A stretch of DNA of 64,000 nucleotides from DASZHJ01 sp035604335 (GCA_035604335.1 DATNIT010000133.1:11108-75107); one strand, 5' to 3'. Positions 10,522 through 19,812 are shown, counted from the stretch's first letter. Made by a program: numbers and translations. The notes: a model not told the origin generated them from the sequence alone.

Positions 10522-10902
10522 TCAGGCCTTGGCCGCGATCGCCTCGATCTCGACCAGCCAGCCGGGCTGGGCGAGGCGGCGGGCGATTACCAACGTCGCG
10601 GCTGGGCGATGGTCGCCCATCTGGACGGTGCGCGCCTTGCGAAACCCATCGATGAGGTCTTCGTGGATGAGGTAGGAGGTCACCTTGACCACGTCCGTGA
10701 AGCTCATCCCCGCGGACGCCAATATGGCTTTCAGGTTCTCGAACGCCTGGTTCGTCTGCGCCTCGATGCCCTCTCGCGGCGTGCCGTCGCGGCCGGCGCC
10801 CACCTGGCCCGAGATATAGAGCCAACGGGCGCTGGGCGGCACCTCGATGCCGTGGCTATAGGTGGGGGCGGCGTGGACGGCGGTGGGATTGTGGATCTTC
10901 AT
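10522..10902 (-). CDS. RidA/YjgF-like protein lacking the catalytic arginine
   Basis: This 126-residue cytoplasmic protein belongs to the Rid superfamily (trimeric, imine or enamine hydrolysis in active members). The SGQVG motif and the C-terminal WLVEIEAIAA are present. The position of the RidA catalytic Arg105, normally in a PARS context, reads PAAT here, so deaminase activity of the RidA type is not expected and it belongs to another Rid subgroup. Its start overlaps the stop of livF in an ATGA, so it is translationally coupled to the branched-chain-type transporter and likely acts on the imported compound or its product. Confidence 0.85.
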   Translation of the reverse strand: MKIHNPTAVHAAPTYSHGIEVPPSARWLYISGQVGAGRDGTPREGIEAQTNQAFENLKAILASAGMSFTDVVKVTSYLIHEDLIDGFRKARTVQMGDHRPAATLVIARRLAQPGWLVEIEAIAAKA

Positions 10903-11657
10903 CGGGTGGCCTCCGGCTGGGAATTCGGACCTTGCGAGGATACCGCAATGTCAGCGCCGAGGAACGCTCGTTCCAAGACCGGGCTGCGGCGCAGCTCCGA
11001 AGCGGGGCCTTGGGCGACGACGCGCCCCTGCGCCAGCGCATAGACGCGGCTGGCGACACCGAGCGCGCGCGCCACGCTCTGCTCCGCCAGCAGGACGCCC
11101 ACGCCCTCCGCGGCCAGCGCGCGCATCCGCCCCAGGAGCTCGTCCACCAGCATCGGCGCCAGGCCCAGCGACGGCTCGTCCAGCAAGAGGAGCTTGGGCG
11201 CACCCATCAGCGCGCGGCCGATCGCCAGCATCTGCTGCTGCCCGCCGGAGAGCTGCCAGGCCGGCGTCGCGAGCCGCGGCCGCAGATCCGGAAACATCTC
11301 CAACACCCCCGCCAGCCGCTCCGCCGCGGTTCGTCCGCCGGCCTGGCAACCCACCAGGAGGGTGTCTCGCACGGACATGCCCGGAAACAAGCGGCGGCCC
11401 TCCGGCACATAGCCGAGGCCGCGGCGGGCGCGCCGCGCCGGTGAGAGTCGACTGATCTCGGTACCCTCGAGCCGAACCTCGCCGGTGCTCGGAATCAAGC
11501 CCATGATTGCCTTGAGCACCGTCGACTTGCCGGCGCCGTTGGCGCCCAGCAGCGCCACCACCTCGCCTGCGCCGACCGTGAGCGTGATGCGGTCGAGCGC
11601 TGCGGCACCGCGTGCCGCGACGTTGAGTCCCTCCAGGGCGAGGAGAGTGTCGGTCAT
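10899..11657 (-). CDS. livF: Branched-chain amino acid-type ABC ATPase, LivF
   Basis: This 252-residue ATPase has an intact nucleotide-binding site: Walker A GANGAGKS, signature QLSGGQQQMLAIGRAL, Walker B LLLLDEPSLGL, and the LivF-type YVPEGRRLFPGMSV segment in the Q-loop region. In LivF the usual H-loop histidine is replaced by Gln (LLAEQSVARAL), as is common in this family. It overlaps the upstream LivM-LivG fusion gene by four bases and the downstream Rid gene by four bases. The carried solute is unknown. Confidence 0.92.
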   Translation of the reverse strand: MTDTLLALEGLNVAARGAAALDRITLTVGAGEVVALLGANGAGKSTVLKAIMGLIPSTGEVRLEGTEISRLSPARRARRGLGYVPEGRRLFPGMSVRDTLLVGCQAGGRTAAERLAGVLEMFPDLRPRLATPAWQLSGGQQQMLAIGRALMGAPKLLLLDEPSLGLAPMLVDELLGRMRALAAEGVGVLLAEQSVARALGVASRVYALAQGRVVAQGPASELRRSPVLERAFLGADIAVSSQGPNSQPEATR

Positions 11658-13444
11658 GCCGGAAGACTCTCGCGGCCGAGATAGGCGGCGATCACCGAGG
11701 GATCGCGAACGACCTCGGCGGGCCTGCCCTTGGCGATGACGCGGCCTTGATCAAGGACGACGATCCGATGCGCGGTGGGCAGCAGGAACGGCATGTTGTG
11801 CTCGATGACCAGGAGAGCGATGCCGTGGCCCGCGATCTCCCGGAGCGCCGCACCAAGCTCCGCCTGCTCGCGCTCGCCCAGCCCGGCCGCGGGCTCGTCG
11901 AGAATGATGATGCCGGGGTCGAGCGCGAGCGCTCGCGCGAGCTCGACGCGCCAGGCGAGCGCGGCCGGCAGCGTTCCGCAGGGCCGGTCGGCCTCGCTGG
12001 ATATGCCGACGCGGCCGAGCAGGTCGAGCGCTTCCGCCTCGAATCGCCGCCGCCCCTTGCCGGCATCGCGCCCGAGGAGGCTCGAGAGAAATCCGATCTT
12101 CCCGGCAGCGCTCGCACGCGCGAGCGCCACCAGCTCCAGCACGCTGAGGCTCGGCGGCAGCGCCGGCGTTTGAAAGCCGCGCGCGATACCCGCCAGCGCG
12201 ATTTTTTCCGCGCTCAAGCCCCGCAGACCCGTCGACCCCAGCCGCATGACGCCGTCGTCGGCCGGAACGAGCCCGCTGATCACGTTGGCGAGCGTGGTCT
12301 TGCCGGAGCCGTTGGGTCCGATCAGGCCGAGGATCTCGCCGGGCTCGATGACGAGATCGACGCGGTCGAGAGCCAGCACGCCGCCGAAGCGCTTGCTGAG
12401 ACTGCGCGCTTCGAGAGTGGCCGACCGCGATTCCTGCGGCGGCGCGGGCACCGGCTCCGGCAGATCCGGCGCTCGCCGCCGGCCGGCGAACGCTCGCCCG
12501 AGGACGCCCGCGATCCCCTCGGGCGCGAGGATGATCATCGCCAGCAGCGCCGCGCCATAGGCCAGGAGCGCGTGGCCCTCGAGAAAGCGCAGCCATTCCG
12601 GCAGATAGGTCAGCAGCAGAGCGCCCAGGAGGGCGCCCGCTATCCGCGTGCTGCCGCCGATCACGGTCATCGCGAGACAGGTGACCATGACCGAGAACTC
12701 CAGCGTCTCCGAGGACACCACGCCGACCGTGTGCGCTTGCAGCGCGCCGGCCGCACCGGCATAGGCGGCGCTCAGCAGGAATGCGGAGAAGCGCAGCCGG
12801 GTTTGCGCAAGGCCGGTCGCCGCTGCCGCGAGCGGATCGGTGCGCAGCACCGCGTAGGCCGTGCCCGTGATGCCGTGAGTGACCCGCCAGGAAAGCCAGG
12901 CGCCGAGCGCGACAATGCCCCACACAGCCGCCGCGAGCGGCAGGCCGCGCGGCACCGCCTCGCCCAGGATGACGATGCCCGGCACGCCCGTGAGGCCGAG
13001 CGCGCCGCCGGTCCAGTCGCCGGCGTTCACGACCAACAACAGCGCGACCTGCGCCAATCCCAAGGTCGCGAGCGCGAAATAATGCGAGGCGAGGCGCAGC
13101 AAGGGCACCGCCACCACTGCGGCGAGCGCGAGCGGCGCCAGGATCGACAGCGGAAACGTCGCCGCGAAACCCCAGTGATAGCGGGCGCCGAGGATCGCCG
13201 TTACATAGGCGCCGAGCCCGAAGAATGCGCCCTGCGCCAAAGACAGGGCGCCGGCATGGCCGAAGATGAACTGGTAGCCCAGCACGAGGAGCGCTTGGCA
13301 GCCCGCCAGCGCGAGGACGCGCAGGTCGTAGGGCGAGGCGCGGGTGCCGGCGTAGGCGGCGAGCGCCGCGAGGAGCAGCACGGTCCAGAGCGCGTCGTCG
13401 CCGAGACCGTGTCTCGCGCTTGCGCGTGTGTCGGCGACGGTCAT
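11654..13444 (-). CDS. LivM-LivG fusion: permease and ATPase of a Liv-type ABC transporter
   Basis: This 596-residue fusion has a LivM permease at residues 1-315 (about nine membrane segments; FIFGHAGALSLAQGAFFGLG is the LivM hallmark), a Pro-rich linker at 316-345 and a LivG ATPase at 346-596. The ATPase has Walker A GPNGSGKT at 376-383, Walker B IIILDEP near 512-518 and H-loop His549. The signature motif, usually LPYGQQRRLEIARAL in LivG, reads LPAALAWRVELARAL at 492-506, so the Gly-Gln core is gone. The paired ATPase LivF has a full LSGGQ. No frameshift or linker stop is seen, so the fusion is real in this sequence. It overlaps livH upstream and livF downstream by four bases each. Confidence 0.9.
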   Translation of the reverse strand: MTVADTRASARHGLGDDALWTVLLLAALAAYAGTRASPYDLRVLALAGCQALLVLGYQFIFGHAGALSLAQGAFFGLGAYVTAILGARYHWGFAATFPLSILAPLALAAVVAVPLLRLASHYFALATLGLAQVALLLVVNAGDWTGGALGLTGVPGIVILGEAVPRGLPLAAAVWGIVALGAWLSWRVTHGITGTAYAVLRTDPLAAAATGLAQTRLRFSAFLLSAAYAGAAGALQAHTVGVVSSETLEFSVMVTCLAMTVIGGSTRIAGALLGALLLTYLPEWLRFLEGHALLAYGAALLAMIILAPEGIAGVLGRAFAGRRRAPDLPEPVPAPPQESRSATLEARSLSKRFGGVLALDRVDLVIEPGEILGLIGPNGSGKTTLANVISGLVPADDGVMRLGSTGLRGLSAEKIALAGIARGFQTPALPPSLSVLELVALARASAAGKIGFLSSLLGRDAGKGRRRFEAEALDLLGRVGISSEADRPCGTLPAALAWRVELARALALDPGIIILDEPAAGLGEREQAELGAALREIAGHGIALLVIEHNMPFLLPTAHRIVVLDQGRVIAKGRPAEVVRDPSVIAAYLGRESLPA

Positions 13445-14316
13445 GCCCGCCGGCCCGCCGCCTCACCGAACAGGCCCTGCGGCCGCAGAAGCAATATCAG
13501 GAGCAGTGCCGCGTAGAGGAGAGCACTCGCCGCGGTATAGGAAACCGCCGCCGCCACCACCGTCTCGAAAAGACCCACCAGCAGCGCGCCGACGGCCGCG
13601 CCCGCGAGCGAGCCCCAGCCGCCGATCACCACGGCGATATAGGCCTTGAGGATGAGCGCGCCGCCGGCGGTTGGCGTGACGAAGAACTGGTTGGCGAGCA
13701 GCGCGCCCGCGGCGCCCGCCAGCGCCGCCGCCAGCGCGAAGCTGAGCGCGATCATCGCGTTGACGGGAATGCCCAGTGCCGCCGCCATCTCGCGGTCCTG
13801 CGCCGTCGCCCGGAGGTTGCGGCCGAGGCGCGTGCGCGCGAGGAGCCAGGCTTGGCCCAGCACGAGGACTGTCGCGATCGCGATCACCGCCAGCGCCTGG
13901 GGCGAAAGCGCGAGCGCACCCCAGCGGAGCGGCTCGCTGTCCCAGACGGGCGGCGCCGTCCGTGGCTCGGGGCCGAACAGGCCGAGCGCCGCGTTTTGCA
14001 GCACGAGCCCGATCGCGATCGTGCTGACGAACACCGCCGTGGCCGGCCGCCGCATCAGCGGGAAATAGGCAAGCGCCGAGACCGCGAGGCCGAGCAGCGC
14101 CATCGTGCCGATCACGATCGGCAGCAAGGCGAGGCCCGGCAGCGGCAGCGCGGCTGCCAACGCCGCCGCCGCATAACCTCCAGCCATGACGAGGTCGCCC
14201 TGCGCGAAATTGACCGCGCCGGTGGCGTTCAGTACCAGCACGAAGCCCAGCGCGACCAGCGCATAGGCCGCGCCCAGCGCGAGCCCGTTGAGAGCGAGCT
14301 GAAGGATCGTGACCAT
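13441..14316 (-). CDS. livH: Branched-chain amino acid-type ABC permease, LivH
   Basis: This 291-residue inner-membrane permease has about eight helices. LivH marks are GAAYALVALGFVLVLNATG near the start, NFAQGDLVMAGGY, and the cytoplasmic loop RATAQDREMAAALGIPVNAM. The ATG at 14314-14316 (MVTILQLALNG) is chosen because homologues begin at this point; an upstream in-frame start at 14352 would add a basic, non-homologous 12 residues. It pairs with the LivM half of the fusion protein. Confidence 0.92.
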   Translation of the reverse strand: MVTILQLALNGLALGAAYALVALGFVLVLNATGAVNFAQGDLVMAGGYAAAALAAALPLPGLALLPIVIGTMALLGLAVSALAYFPLMRRPATAVFVSTIAIGLVLQNAALGLFGPEPRTAPPVWDSEPLRWGALALSPQALAVIAIATVLVLGQAWLLARTRLGRNLRATAQDREMAAALGIPVNAMIALSFALAAALAGAAGALLANQFFVTPTAGGALILKAYIAVVIGGWGSLAGAAVGALLVGLFETVVAAAVSYTAASALLYAALLLILLLRPQGLFGEAAGRRA

Positions 14317-14372
14317 TCGCCCAACCCTCGCGCGAAAACCCGCGAGGAGCAACCTGCGCCGACCCGCGAGCG

Positions 14373-15491
14373 CTACATCGACGGGTCGATGTTGTCGTAG
14401 GTCTGGATGACCTTGGGCACGCGGCTTGCGCCGTCGTAGCAGAGGATCACGGCGGAATGCGCCATGTTGCCGTGGCCGTCCGACTTGTAGGTCATGGCGA
14501 GGCCGTCGTAGCTCATGGTGGAGAGCGCCTGGCGCACGGCTTCGGGCGTCGCGGCGCCCGACTTGACGGCGGCGAGCATCATCTCGGTGCCGTCATATTG
14601 CGCGAGCGCATAAGCGTCGGGCTCGCTGTTGAAGGTCTGCCGGTACTCCGCCACGAACTTCTGCAGCGCGGCCGAGCCGCCGGAGATCGGCGAGGAGGCG
14701 CTCTCCGCGCACACGTCCGCGAGCTCCTTGGGCTCGAGCAGCGCCGCGGTCGCGGGCTGGCCGATGGCGGAGCCCGAGACGACCGGCAAGCCCAGCCCCA
14801 TGGCCGCCGCCTGCTTGATGATGAGCGCGGTCGCGGGCGCGTGCAGCTGCAGCACCAGCACGTCCGGCTCGGCACCGCGGGCGCGCGTCAGCACCGGCAG
14901 CAGGTCCTTCACGGAGATGTCGACGCCCTCGGAGAACACCGGCTTGACGCCGAGCTTGCCGAAGGTCTCCTCCAGAACCTTCTTGCCGCCCTGCCCGTAG
15001 GCGGTGGTCTGGTAGACGATGGCGGGACGCGTCTTCTTCAAGATGTCCACGACGTAGCGGGCCTGGGCGATCTTGACCACGGCGTCGCTCGGGAAGAACC
15101 GGAAGACGTAGGGGTTGTTTTGCTCGGTCACCGCGACCGAGCCCGAGATGGTAAGCAGCGGCACCTTGCGCTCCGCGCCGATCGGCAGCATCGCCAGGAT
15201 CTGCGGACCGAACATCGAGGCCACCACGGCGAGGGGCGTGCCGGGATCGAGCGCCTTCTCGAGCGCGGTTACCGCGAGCTCCGGCGCGGCGCCGGTGTCG
15301 GCCACCTCGGCTCGAGGCGTCACGCCCTCGGGCGGATGAGAGATCGCGAGCAAGGCGCCGTTGCGCTGGCTCGTGCCCTCGAGAGCCAGAATCCCCGTGA
15401 GCGGCACCAGCACGGGTATCCGGATCTCCTGCGCGTGCGCGGGAGCGGCAAGGGCGATGGCAAGGAGAAGGCTGGCGATGCGCGGGATCAC
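14373..15491 (-). CDS. Liv-type ABC transporter substrate-binding protein
   Basis: This 372-residue periplasmic binding protein of family 6 (LivJ/LivK type) has a signal peptide ending APAHA-Q near residue 20. The start of the mature protein, IRIPVLVPLTGILALEG, is the typical first strand of the family. It lies between the dehydratase gene (14 bases upstream) and livH. Family 6 proteins bind branched-chain amino acids, aromatic acids, amides or urea, and the operon partner here suggests something other than leucine. Confidence 0.9.
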   Translation of the reverse strand: MIPRIASLLLAIALAAPAHAQEIRIPVLVPLTGILALEGTSQRNGALLAISHPPEGVTPRAEVADTGAAPELAVTALEKALDPGTPLAVVASMFGPQILAMLPIGAERKVPLLTISGSVAVTEQNNPYVFRFFPSDAVVKIAQARYVVDILKKTRPAIVYQTTAYGQGGKKVLEETFGKLGVKPVFSEGVDISVKDLLPVLTRARGAEPDVLVLQLHAPATALIIKQAAAMGLGLPVVSGSAIGQPATAALLEPKELADVCAESASSPISGGSAALQKFVAEYRQTFNSEPDAYALAQYDGTEMMLAAVKSGAATPEAVRQALSTMSYDGLAMTYKSDGHGNMAHSAVILCYDGASRVPKVIQTYDNIDPSM

Positions 15492-15505
15492 GGAACGGTC
15501 TCCTC

Positions 15506-17203
15506 TCAGGCGCGCGTGGGCCGAGCGCGCAGAAAATCGAAATCGCAGCCCTGGTCGGCTTGCAGGACTTGCTCGCGGTAAAGCCGGCGATAGCCGCGCG
15601 CCGGCGCGGAGGGCGGCGCGAACGGCCGCCGGGCGAGCTCCGCGGGATCGACCATGAGGTCAATACGCCGCTCGGTGACCGAGATCTTGATGCGGTCGCC
15701 GCTGCGGACCTTGGCGAGCGGCCCGCCGCTGGCGGTGTCCGGCGCTACGTGCAGCACGACCGTGCCGTAGGCCGTGCCACTCATGCGCGCGTCGGAGATC
15801 CGCACCATGTCCTTGACGCCCTTGCGCGCGAGCTTGCCGGGGATCGGCAGATAGCCTGCTTCCGGCATGCCGGACTCGCTGGTGGGGCCGGCGTTCTGCA
15901 GCACGAGGAAATCCTCGGGCATCACGTCGAGATCGGGGCTGTCGATGCGCGCCGCGAGATCGTCCAGCGAGCTGAACACCACCGCGCGGCCGGTGCTCTC
16001 GAAGAGCTTCGGATCGGCGGCGGCGCGCTTGAGGATCGCACCCTTGGGTGCGAGCGAGCCGAAGAGCGCCACCAGCCCGCCGGTCGCCTGCAACGGCTCC
16101 TTGAGGGAGCGGACCACGCCGCGGTCGACATAAGGGTCGCTCTCGGCGAGGCGCTCGCCCAGGGTCTCGCCGGTCACGGTCAGGGCGTCGAGGTGCAGCA
16201 GGGGCTTCAGCTCCCGCAGCACCGCGCCGATGCCGCCGGCGGCGAACAGGTCCTCCATATAGTGCGGACCGGTGGGCTTGAGGTCGACGATCACCGGCGT
16301 GGAGTCGCTGAGCGCGTTGAGGCGGTCGAGCGACACCTCGACGCCCGCGCGCCCGGCGATCGCGGTCAGGTGCAGCACCGCGTTGGTCGACCCCCCGATC
16401 GCCAGCAAGACCCGGAGCGCATTCTCGACGGATTTCTCGGTCACGATCTGGCTCGGCCGGATGGGGCTCTGCACCAGCCGCACGGCCGCGGTTCCCGTCG
16501 CCTCGGCGGCGCGCAGCCGATCGGCGTGCACCGAGGGAATGGCGGCGGTGCCCGGCAGCATCATGCCGAGCGCCTCGGCGATCGAGGCCATGGTGCTGGC
16601 GGTACCCATCACCGCGCAGGTGCCGGCGGTGGTGGCGAGGCCACCCTCGATTTCATCGATCTGGGCGCGGCTCACCTCGCCCGCGCGGTAGCGCGCCCAG
16701 TATCGCCGGCAATCCGTGCAGGCGCCGAGCCGCTCGCCCTTGAGCCGGCCGGTCATCATGGGCCCGGTCACCAGCTGGATCGCGGGCACATCGGCGGAAA
16801 TCGCGCCCATGAGCTGCGCCGGCACGGTTTTGTCACAGCCGCCCACCAGCACGACCGCGTCCATGGGCTGGGCCCGGATCATCTCCTCGGTGTCCATCGC
16901 CATGAGGTTCCGGAACATCAGGCTCGTGGGATTGAGGAAGGGCTCGCCCAGGGACGTCGTCGGAAACTCCAATGGCAAGGCGCCCGCGGCCAGCACGCCG
17001 CGCTTCACGGCCTCTACCAGGTCCGGCACCAGGCGGTGGCAGTTGTTGAACCCGCTCGCCGTGTTGGCGATGCCGATCACCGGCCGTTCCAAGAGCTCCG
17101 TCGAGTACCCCATGGAGCGCGTGAAGGAGCGCCGGAGGTAGAGCGCGAAGTCGGGGTCGCCATAATGGGTGAGGCCGCGCCTCAGCCCGACGGGGTCCGT
17201 CAT
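15506..17203 (-). CDS. IlvD/Edd family dehydratase, sugar-acid (L-arabinonate) type
   Basis: This 565-residue iron-sulfur dehydratase removes water from a 2,3-dihydroxy acid to give a 2-keto acid. The three cluster cysteines are at 55 (FNNCHRL), 123 (GGCDKT) and 196 (AGTCAVMGTAST), the same spacing as in [2Fe-2S] L-arabinonate dehydratase. The magnesium-site lysine is Lys125, and the SDARMSG segment carrying the proposed base serine is present near the C-terminus. It is the promoter-proximal gene of the liv-type operon, 14 bases before the binding protein. True IlvD is less likely because the length and cysteine context match the arabinonate group. Substrate is inferred. Confidence 0.87.
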   Translation of the reverse strand: MTDPVGLRRGLTHYGDPDFALYLRRSFTRSMGYSTELLERPVIGIANTASGFNNCHRLVPDLVEAVKRGVLAAGALPLEFPTTSLGEPFLNPTSLMFRNLMAMDTEEMIRAQPMDAVVLVGGCDKTVPAQLMGAISADVPAIQLVTGPMMTGRLKGERLGACTDCRRYWARYRAGEVSRAQIDEIEGGLATTAGTCAVMGTASTMASIAEALGMMLPGTAAIPSVHADRLRAAEATGTAAVRLVQSPIRPSQIVTEKSVENALRVLLAIGGSTNAVLHLTAIAGRAGVEVSLDRLNALSDSTPVIVDLKPTGPHYMEDLFAAGGIGAVLRELKPLLHLDALTVTGETLGERLAESDPYVDRGVVRSLKEPLQATGGLVALFGSLAPKGAILKRAAADPKLFESTGRAVVFSSLDDLAARIDSPDLDVMPEDFLVLQNAGPTSESGMPEAGYLPIPGKLARKGVKDMVRISDARMSGTAYGTVVLHVAPDTASGGPLAKVRSGDRIKISVTERRIDLMVDPAELARRPFAPPSAPARGYRRLYREQVLQADQGCDFDFLRARPTRA

Positions 17204-17345
17204 CTCGTTTCCTCCCGGTGCCGCTGGCCCGATGCTCGCAAGAGCCGGCCAGAGCTAACAAGGCGCTCCCGCGCCCTGTCAACCGCGGCCGGAGCCGTGC
17301 CAATTCCGTGGGCGGCCTGGGCGTGCGATCGGCTTTGCGTACCGC

Positions 17346-17374
17346 TTGGGGCTTGGCCCGGCGCGCACTATACT
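17346..17374 (+). promoter_or_regulatory. Candidate sigma-70-type promoter for the UspA gene
   Basis: TTGGGG (17346-17351) and TATACT (17369-17374) are 17 bases apart and precede the Usp start by about 60 bases, in an otherwise GC-rich divergent gap (17204-17435). The -10 is close to consensus and the -35 is weak. Confidence 0.4.
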
Positions 17375-17435
17375 TTTCCGGTCAGGGACTTCACGAGAGA
17401 CACGACAACAAACAATCTCACCGAGGAGCGAGGCC

Positions 17436-18278
17436 ATGAAATCGATCCTGGCGGTGGTAGGAGACGGAACGGCGCGGGCTCTGTTGGAGACCGCGCTCTT
17501 GGTGGCAAGACGCTTCAGCGGCCGCATCGTCGGCCTCAACACGCTGACCACGGAATATGCCGTGGTGTTCGGCGGCGAGATGGGCTTCTCGATCTCGTCC
17601 GAGGTCGACCGCACGCTCGAGCGCGAGGGTCAGGAGCGGCGCGAGGCGGCGCGCGCGCTGTTCTCTGCCTTCATGCGCGAGCACGGCGTGCCGCTGGGTC
17701 CGGCGGCGCCCGGCGAGCTCAGCGCCGAGTGGCGCGAGGAGAGCGGGCGGCAGAATGCGGTCGCCGGCAGCTTCGGCCGCATCTTCGACCTGATCGTGGT
17801 CGAGCGGCCGGCGAAGCTCGCCTCGCTCGCCGAAGCGACGCTGGAGGACGTACTGTTCGAAAGCGGCCGGGCCGTCCTGATGGCGCCTCCGGCAGCGGGC
17901 ACCACCATCGGCGAGCGCGTCTCGGTCGCCTGGAACGGCAGCACGGAGACCGCCCGCACGGTGGCGCTCGCCATGCCGTTCCTCACGAGCGCGCAAGAGA
18001 TCGAGGTGGTGAGCGTCGAGGAAGGCATGACGCCGGGTCCGACCGGCGAGGAGCTCGCGCGCTCCCTCTCGCTCCACGGGCTCTCCGTCACCGCCCGCCA
18101 CGTGCAGGGCCGCGGCCGAACCCCAGGCCAGGTCTTCCTCGAGGAGGCGAAGGCGTTCAACGCCGACCTGCTCATCAAGGGCGCCTATACCCAGAGCCGG
18201 CTGCGTCAGCTGATCTTCGGCGGCGCCACGCGCCACATCATCATGGAGGCGACGATCCCGGTGATCCTGGCGCACTGA
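17436..18278 (+). CDS. Universal stress protein, tandem UspA type
   Basis: This 280-residue protein contains two Usp-like halves, the N-terminal one degenerate. It begins MKSILAVVGDG, and the second half carries RVSVAWNGSTETARTVALAM, the normal Usp strand-helix start, and ends GAYTQSRLRQLIFGGATRHI, the variant nucleotide-loop motif common in alphaproteobacterial tandem Usp proteins. The ATG at 17436 follows GAGGAGCGAGG and is preferred over an upstream in-frame ATG at 17346 that lies inside the promoter region. It stands between the dehydratase operon and fadL; no partner is obvious. Confidence 0.86.
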   Translation: MKSILAVVGDGTARALLETALLVARRFSGRIVGLNTLTTEYAVVFGGEMGFSISSEVDRTLEREGQERREAARALFSAFMREHGVPLGPAAPGELSAEWREESGRQNAVAGSFGRIFDLIVVERPAKLASLAEATLEDVLFESGRAVLMAPPAAGTTIGERVSVAWNGSTETARTVALAMPFLTSAQEIEVVSVEEGMTPGPTGEELARSLSLHGLSVTARHVQGRGRTPGQVFLEEAKAFNADLLIKGAYTQSRLRQLIFGGATRHIIMEATIPVILAH

Positions 18279-18304
18279 CGGGGCGACCTTGGGACAGGAT
18301 CCCA

Positions 18305-18334
18305 TTGCCACTGCCCGGCGGCGCCGAGTACATT
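18305..18334 (+). promoter_or_regulatory. Candidate promoter for fadL
   Basis: TTGCCA (18305-18310) and TACATT (18329-18334) with an 18-base spacer lie about 90 bases before the fadL ATG. No regulator palindrome is evident nearby. Confidence 0.35.
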
Positions 18335-18426
18335 GTTTTCAAACGAAGGGGCGACGGCGCGCGCCATGCGGGAGGCGCGCCGTGCAAGGCGATCGCGAAC
18401 CGCGCGTCTCTCTGGGGGGAGTGAGC

Positions 18427-19812
18427 ATGACTCGTTTGTCCGGCGTAGTCGCGATTCTGGGCGCGGCTCTCGTTTGCGTGCTCGGTGGGCGCGAGGCTGC
18501 GGCTTCCGGCTTCGCCATCCGAGAGAACAGCGCCGAGGCGCTCGGCACGGCCTTCGCCGGCAACGCCTCGTCGGCGACCTTCCTCTCGACGATCTTCAAC
18601 AATCCCGCGGGCATGACGCACTTCACCGGCGACCGCGCGCAGGTGGATGCGAGCCTGATCCTGCCGTCGTCGCGCTTCGAGGGCGGCGCCGCCGAGACCT
18701 GCTTCATCTGCAACGCGTCGACCGGCTTCACCACGCCCGGCACTTTTCCGATCTCCGGCGGCGGCAGCGGCAACGGGGGGCAGGCGGCGTTCGTGCCGGC
18801 CGCTTATGTCATGCACAGCTTCAGCCCCGACCTGAAGGCGGGCGTGGCGATGACGGTGCCGTTTGGTCTGTCGACCATCTATCCCGACGGCTGGGTGGGC
18901 CGGTATTTCGGCGTCAAGTCCGCGCTCCAGACGCTCGACTTCAATCCGAACGTCGCCTATCGCGTGAATCAGTGGCTTTCCGTGGGCGGCGGCGTTTCCG
19001 CGCAGTATCTCAGCGCCGATCTGACGCAGGCCGTCGACCAGAACGCGATCGCGGGAGCGCCGCCCCAGCCTTTCGGTCCGCTTCCGGACGGCCGTCTCAG
19101 GGTCCACGGCGACGACTGGGGCTGGGGTTTCAACGGCGGCATCCTTGTGGAGCCGCTGCCCGGCACCAACATCGGCCTGACCTATCGCTCAAAGGTGCGT
19201 CACACGATCAGTGGATCGGCCGACTTTACGGGGATCGTATTCCCGCTCTCGCTCAATCCCCGGCTGCAGAGCTCGAGCGCGACCGCGACCATCGTGACGC
19301 CCGACAACGCCGACCTCAGCATCACGCAGAGCATCACCGACCAATTCCGCGTCGCGTTGGATGTGCAATGGACGGATTGGAGCGTGTTCAAGAGCCTTGG
19401 CGTGTTCCGCACCAGCGGACCCCTCAGCAATACCAACCTGACGGCGCCGACACCCGAGAATTTCAAGAACACCTGGTTCATCGCCGTGGGCGGAACCTAC
19501 AATCTCGACGAGAATTGGACCCTCCGGGCCGGCGTCGCCTATGACCAAACGCCCACCAGCGACCAATTCCGCACCGTGCGCCTGCCGGACAGCGACCGCT
19601 TCTGGCTCGCTTTCGGTGCCGGCTACAAGTTCAGCGACGGTTTCTCGGTCGATCTCGGCATCGCGCATATTTTCATGCGCGACGCCAGCATCAGCTCCAG
19701 CGTGAACAGCACCATCCCGCCGGCCACATTGACGTCGGGCACCGATCGGCTCTCCGGGAAGTTCACCAACATGATCGACCTGATCTCGCTGCAGACGCGG
19801 TTCCGGTTCTGA
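18427..19812 (+). CDS. fadL: FadL/OmpP1/TodX family outer-membrane long-chain fatty acid transporter
   Basis: This 461-residue outer-membrane beta-barrel starts at ATG 18427 after GGGGGGAGTGAGC. A signal peptide ends near REAAA-SGF, and the mature start SGFAIRENSAEALGTAFAG followed by FNNPAGMTHF is the FadL family hallmark (the NPA loop of the N-terminal hatch). It ends in an aromatic-terminated strand (LQTRFRF), as expected for barrel assembly. It sits just before the acyl-CoA synthetase, so import of fatty acids or hydrophobic compounds for the beta-oxidation genes downstream is the likely role. Confidence 0.9.
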   Translation: MTRLSGVVAILGAALVCVLGGREAAASGFAIRENSAEALGTAFAGNASSATFLSTIFNNPAGMTHFTGDRAQVDASLILPSSRFEGGAAETCFICNASTGFTTPGTFPISGGGSGNGGQAAFVPAAYVMHSFSPDLKAGVAMTVPFGLSTIYPDGWVGRYFGVKSALQTLDFNPNVAYRVNQWLSVGGGVSAQYLSADLTQAVDQNAIAGAPPQPFGPLPDGRLRVHGDDWGWGFNGGILVEPLPGTNIGLTYRSKVRHTISGSADFTGIVFPLSLNPRLQSSSATATIVTPDNADLSITQSITDQFRVALDVQWTDWSVFKSLGVFRTSGPLSNTNLTAPTPENFKNTWFIAVGGTYNLDENWTLRAGVAYDQTPTSDQFRTVRLPDSDRFWLAFGAGYKFSDGFSVDLGIAHIFMRDASISSSVNSTIPPATLTSGTDRLSGKFTNMIDLISLQTRFRF

